Of a stretch of DNA of 64,000 bases, positions 59,562 through 64,000 are shown piece by piece. This DNA comes from Medicago truncatula (taxonomy: Eukaryota > Streptophyta > Magnoliopsida > Fabales > Fabaceae), in contig NC_053046.1 in NCBI RefSeq assembly GCF_003473485.1, positions 40,819,832 to 40,883,831 on the forward strand. The letters run 5' to 3'. Below the pieces are notes generated by a model. It ran no database searches and was not told the origin of the DNA. It saw nothing but the letters and a program-made list of their open reading frames with translations. Made by a program: the position numbers and the translations under genes. Numbering within the stretch: the stretch's first letter is position 1; the number at the start of each line of letters is the position of its first letter.

Positions 59562-62500
59562 ACAAACAGAAGAAGTTACTTACTCTGCATATCCATCAGG
59601 AAATTCGCAGCTACCAACAAGACCAGGTCCTCCAATTTTTGGGTGCTGGGATGAATGAACAAGCAAGTTGTGTGAGTGTGAGCTATTAAGTTATTACAAG
59701 CGAACCAAACATAAAAAAAAATTGTCTATATTAAATATTTTCCTATGAAGCACCGACACTCCTAGGATTAGGCGTGTCCCGTGTCGGACACCGACACGAC
59801 ACCTATGATTACACTAAATTATATCATTTTCTCAAATTATTGTCGGTGTCGGTGTCGTGACTGGTGTCCGTGTCTGTGCTTAATAGATATTTTCCAATCT
59901 TGTAAGATTGTCTAAGAGGTAAGAAGAGTCAACCATCCCACAGTTAGATATATCAATCCATTTTCAAATTTTAGAAGACAATAAGTCAGCCTTAGAATTT
60001 TAGAAGCCTAATCAATTGAAAAACAAAAATGGGAAATCGAGGTGGTAAGGAATTAACATCAAACCTGTGGTGCCAATGACAGATATTTGTACTTATCCAA
60101 AGCATATCGAACTAATGCTTCATTCTCGCCAGGATTTATCGTACAACTATTGAAGACAAACATCAACAAATCAGTTTTACAGAAACATCACAAACTCCAC
60201 CCATATATAGCACATCGGTTTGAGTGCAGCATTGACACATAACAAACCCCAAGATAATTAAAAATAATAATATATCATTTTATATCTTGTATGATGCTGT
60301 ACATACAGTTTGGCTGCAAGCCTGTAACAGATTCCAAATAATAAGCTGAGACTAAACAATAAAATATATTTCAAACCATTGCAAAATAAAACAATTAGCA
60401 ATTAGCAGCAGTGTGTTAACAAATATGCTTAAACATGTTTATAGTTATGAAACTCCATTCAGCCAGGAACCAATTCAAGTGTAACTCCTGATGGTAAAAC
60501 AGGAAAAGTCGATACTGCGATTATTTATCCTACATCATATGCACTAAGAAACAAGAATTTAGAAACCCAAAGAGGGCAACGTGAATCCAATAAAACTACT
60601 GTTAATAGAAAACTTTTACTCCACCGGGTTACAATAGAGGGCAGCGTGAATCCAATAAAGGTACATGACCGCAGATTACAATAGAAAACTTGCAATAATA
60701 AGGTTAAGCATGCATAGAGCAATGTGATCAACAAAATGTGCATACTTACGTGGAATAGACTATTACTCCACCGGGTCGTACTAATTGAACAGCCTGGTCA
60801 AACATCCTTCTCTGGTATTTTGCATGGCTTCTTAAAGATTCAATTGTGTCCTACCAAAAACAAGCCATTGCATGGTCACTTACATTTTCTCAATAAAAAA
60901 ATGTTTTTCTTTTTGGTGCTTAAATTTCTATTTATATATCAGAAAAAGAAAGAAAGAAAACAAAGTTCAAACATATTGATCCATTACTTCTATATCCAAT
61001 AGAATATTCCAGGTATATGCGAAGATATAAACTTCATGGAACAGGGTTTCGTTGTTGACAATTACATGTACTATAAATCCATCAGTGAAAAATGAGTCAA
61101 TTCCTACTTGAAATATGCAGGTCCCTATTTGCTATCTATATTTGCATAAGTGCATGCAAATTGATCCTAGAGTGTGAGTATAAATTCAAGTAAATGCAGG
61201 GAAAATTTCAATGAACAGATCTTCTACCTCTCCAGCAAATAACCGAGGCCTTAAACCAAGGGCAGAACAGGGAGCATCAAGAAGAACTCTATCAAAACTG
61301 TCAGGTTCAAAACCTTTTGATATATCAACCCTGCCACCCCCACTCTGATTTCTACCAGGTCCATTTCGCGCTCTTCTCATGCTCTTTCTGATCTCAGCTT
61401 TGCTAGGATAAGCTCCTTCACGTGCCTTTTCACCTTTACCTATTGTTTACATTATTTAAAAATAGATCCATAAATTGTTCGGAGAAAAATACCACTCGTC
61501 TATACAAGCAATTTAAAAAAAAAAAATTATTATTAACTAAAGTGGCACTAATGATCATTATATAACCACGTCTATACAAACATAAAACAGGAAAGAAGAA
61601 AAATATATGATGGTAAAGATATATATATTGACCTTCAACAAACCAGCATCCAACAGGACCAATGATAGAACCCGTAAAATCATTATAAAGTAACTGTATT
61701 TTATTGACTGATAAAGGTGAGCTCAAAAAGGCTCTACAATGGTGGAATAGCAGAAAAGAAAAGATAATCAAGAGTCAGAGACTCTTTCCCAGAGCTAAAG
61801 CTCCCACCAGAGAGAACATCTCTCCTAAATAGACTCTCAACAATAATCCTGAATATCACTACACAACCTCACTCCTTTGTGTAGCAAACCCGTAACTGAA
61901 TTCCCTGAGTTTTAGGGATTTCACTAACCAACTCATTCTCTCCCATATGGCTCCACATTCTTCTAGAATACGTTAGGTGTCCTATCAAAAAATAAATTTC
62001 TATAATGTTAAAATTTAGCAAGGACTGGAAATAGAAAGAGTTTGTAGAGGAACTGGAATTGTGTGGCAGATCAAATAATACTACAAAAGAAAAACATAAT
62101 TTAGACAATTAAATAGTAATTCAATGTTAATTGATAGCTCAACAATTAAACACAGAAGACTAGACAAGAAATGTATTACTGATTTAATCTTCCTTATAGA
62201 CCAGATCCAAGTACAACACCAAAAAAGACATGGTTTTCTCCTAACAATGATTCTATTCCTTCCACTAATATGACAAAATCGCTAAACAATAATCAGTATG
62301 CTATGAAGCACGGATACGGACACTGACACGCTGACACAGCTAATAATTTGAAAAAATCACATAATTCAGTGTAATTACAAGTGTCAGTGTCGTGTCGGTG
62401 TCGGACACGACATGTATCCGACACCGAGACACGCCTAATCCGAGGAGTGTCCGTGCTTCATAGTCAGTATGACTTCTACACAACTTACACCATATATTAA

Positions 62501-63703
62501 TACAAACAATAATAACTGGCACATGCAAGCATAACTGCCTCTTAAATAAATAAACAATAACTTCCTCTGTGGCATCATTAGATCAAACCATGAAGTTCTG
62601 TGACAATTGCAATTAATAATAATTTTTAGCCATAACCATTTCCTTTAGCAACCCCTAATAATTCAGCTTATCGTTCATACAACTTTTGCAGGGAAAAAGA
62701 AATCTTGACATTTATTTTCTGATAATGAATCTAAAATTGATAGTTTGATAAGCATTCAACGGACATTGTTAGTTGGCATTATTTTTTTTACTAGCCAATA
62801 CATGAGTACATGCAATAAGCCATAAATTCCTAATGCATTCAATGATTAATCATCATCTTTTTCTATAACCTGTATGCAATAAAATACGTAGACAGAAAAT
62901 ATTGGAAAGATATACTCCCTCTGTCTCATTATTAGTGTTCTATATCAAATATTTTTGTCTCAAATTGTTTGTCACTTGAGAATGCCAATGCAGTATGTGT
63001 TTTATTAACTTTCCTATAATCCACTCAATTAATTAGTCCACCTAACTACTACTTTCAACCACTTCAATTAATGTGGTAGTTTAGTCTTAACATATTATTT
63101 TACTACACAAATTAGCATGACAAATCATTTTCTTAAGAAATATACATTACCTTAAAGGACACTCATAATGAGAAGAGAGAGAGTATTAATTAGAGTGTTT
63201 AATGCTTTCTCTAATGTGTAAATTCATAGCAAATCAGCAAATAGCAACTAGCAGTATGGGAATAGAACTTACCCACCATTTTCCTCCAAAGTCTCAGTTT
63301 TAAAACTTTCGGTAACAAGAGGTGACATTCTTTCTACTTGCAAATTTGAAGACACTTGATTTTTCACATCATTTGTGGCATTATTGTGGCATGTATCAAT
63401 ATCATTTCTTTGAGAAACAGATTTAAGAGCATCTAACTTGAATGCTTTAATGCAACTCAAGCCCAATTCAGCTGCTAATTTCTCAATATCCAGCACCTAG
63501 ACACCGTCAAAAATTGGTATGTTAAGAAACCATAAATTTATCAGAAGTCTACAAGATTCAAATACAGTTTGGAATTTCCACCTTGTTATGAGATCTATCA
63601 GTTGCAATGACCTCTCCTTTATCCTTCATAAGTATTGCAATTGCAGTTGTTTTCCCTCCTGGTGCAGCACACATATCTAGTATCCGCTCACCCATTTGTG
63701 GAT
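59249..63703 (-). CDS. NSUN6-like RNA (cytosine-5) methyltransferase, 3' part
   Basis: Seven exons read leftwards: 63703-63582, 63496-63277, 61439-61228, 60850-60750, 60146-60065, 59645-59584 and 59363-59249 (stop). The upstream exons (start and PUA region) lie beyond the window. The SAM-binding motif is MGERILDMCAAPGGKTTAIA and the acidic loop is GEVIATDRSHNK. Catalytic motifs IV (FDRVLLDAPCSALG) and VI (VYSTCTINPGENE) carry the two cysteines of m5C methyltransferases. The tail HPKIGGPGLVG...LRPGEEDLVQRFDPSSPLDT...GFFIAKF matches NSUN6, which methylates tRNA 3' ends in animals. An insert of about 100 residues rich in Ser, Lys and Glu separates the Rossmann halves. The exon-2 donor is uncertain: GTGGGT at 63276 keeps the frame, whereas the stronger GTAAGT at 63272 would not. 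Confidence 0.88.
59510..59558. repeat. GT/GA compound microsatellite in the last intron of the NSUN6-like gene
   Basis: About ten GT units are followed directly by about fourteen GA units. Confidence 0.9.
59743..59886. mobile_element. Short hAT-type MITE (GAAGCAC family)
   Basis: A 144-bp element with left end CTATGAAGCACCGACACTCC and right end TCTGTGCTTAATAG. The perfect 8-bp duplication ATATTTTC lies at 59735-59742 and 59887-59894. The centre has repeated GTCGGTGTCGGTGTCG words. It lies in an intron of the NSUN6-like gene. Confidence 0.87.
62301..62463. mobile_element. Short hAT-type MITE (GAAGCAC family)
   Basis: A 163-bp element with perfect 14-bp ends CTATGAAGCACGGA and TCCGTGCTTCATAG. 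The perfect 8-bp duplication TCAGTATG lies at 62293-62300 and 62464-62471. It is the best-preserved member of the family in the window and lies in an intron of the NSUN6-like gene. Confidence 0.92.
62915..63183. mobile_element. Stowaway-like MITE in an NSUN6-like intron
   Basis: CTCCCTCTGTCTCATTATTA at the left and, inverted, CTCTCTCTCTTCTCATTATG at the right, flanked by TA (62913-62914 and 63184-63185). It is 269 bp, the same length as the copy in APC5 intron 10. Confidence 0.75.
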
Positions 63704-64000
63704 CTGAATAACAAAAAATTGATCTATATAAAGGAACTAAGACAAAAATTTATAAAGAGATGAGAGGATAACAAACACAACAGCAAAAACTAAAAATAAA
63801 TGCGGAAAGTATGACATTTATAGTAACATTTAGTTTTATTCATCACAGTATAAAATGTCCACAATACAAAAGTAGAAGTCCCTTTTCAAGATAATAGAAG
63901 AAGAAAGCAAAACAATCCAAAAAATCAATATAACTTTTTTATATTTGTCAAAATATAAATATTTAAATAAAGAAAATATTGAAAGAAATGAATAAGTAAA
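63704..64000 (-). other. Intron of the NSUN6-like gene running out of the window
   Basis: The acceptor ATTCAG lies directly before exon sequence at 63703. The remaining 297 bases are AT-rich, without an exon I can support. Confidence 0.55.

Overview
The window is plant nuclear DNA, most likely from a legume close to Medicago truncatula. The evidence is AT-rich sequence, GT-AG introns, eukaryotic exon structure, TATA boxes and plant-only families (SAUR, plant-type HMGR, plant HPPD). The species guess rests on recalled protein similarity and was not searched.

Layout, left to right. 0.3-6.7 kb, minus strand: a broken 4-hydroxyphenylpyruvate dioxygenase (HPPD) copy, a broken two-exon piece of APC5, an LTR remnant, and an intact HPPD without a transit peptide. 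6.8-9.4 kb: intergenic repeats. 9.4-15.5 kb, minus: a ten-exon SWAP70-like PH-domain/coiled-coil gene. 15.5-24.7 kb: a gene-poor repeat zone with a 254-bp tandem array interrupted by a solo LTR, and a 2.9-kb long-inverted-repeat element carrying a nested hAT element with an 8-bp target duplication. 24.9-37.3 kb, plus: a complete twenty-exon APC5 (anaphase-promoting complex subunit 5). 38.1-38.6 kb, minus: a fragment of an R2R3-MYB gene. 39.5-41.4 kb, plus: HMG-CoA reductase. 43.0-46.1 kb, plus: a third HPPD, this one with a transit-peptide-like N-terminus. 46.8 kb, minus: tRNA-Glu(UUC). 47.5 and 53.0 kb, plus: two SAUR paralogues, separated by a SINE, a deleted hAT element and Gypsy debris. 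57.8 kb, plus: a small acidic protein of unknown function. 59.2-63.7 kb, minus: the 3' part of an NSUN6-like RNA m5C methyltransferase, which continues out of the window.

Two structural themes stand out. First, the segment APC5-(HMGR)-HPPD on the plus strand is echoed, inverted and decayed, at the left end as APC5 fragment-HPPD pseudogene. This points to an inverted segmental duplication that left three HPPD loci: one dead, one without a transit peptide (probably cytosolic) and one with a plastid-type leader. Second, non-autonomous transposons are dense and unusually legible. Three large hAT elements and three short MITEs of one GAAGCAC-terminated family carry perfect 8-bp target duplications. 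A Mutator-type MITE with a 9-bp duplication sits in one SAUR promoter while the paralogous promoter keeps the empty site.

NSUN6, HPPD and APC5 also neighbour one another in Arabidopsis as I recall it (At1g06560, At1g06570, At1g06590), so the core gene order looks ancient. HMGR, the SAURs and the acidic-protein gene lie between or beside these three genes. I see no new enzymatic or defence system. The novelty is in locus architecture and gene-copy fate.
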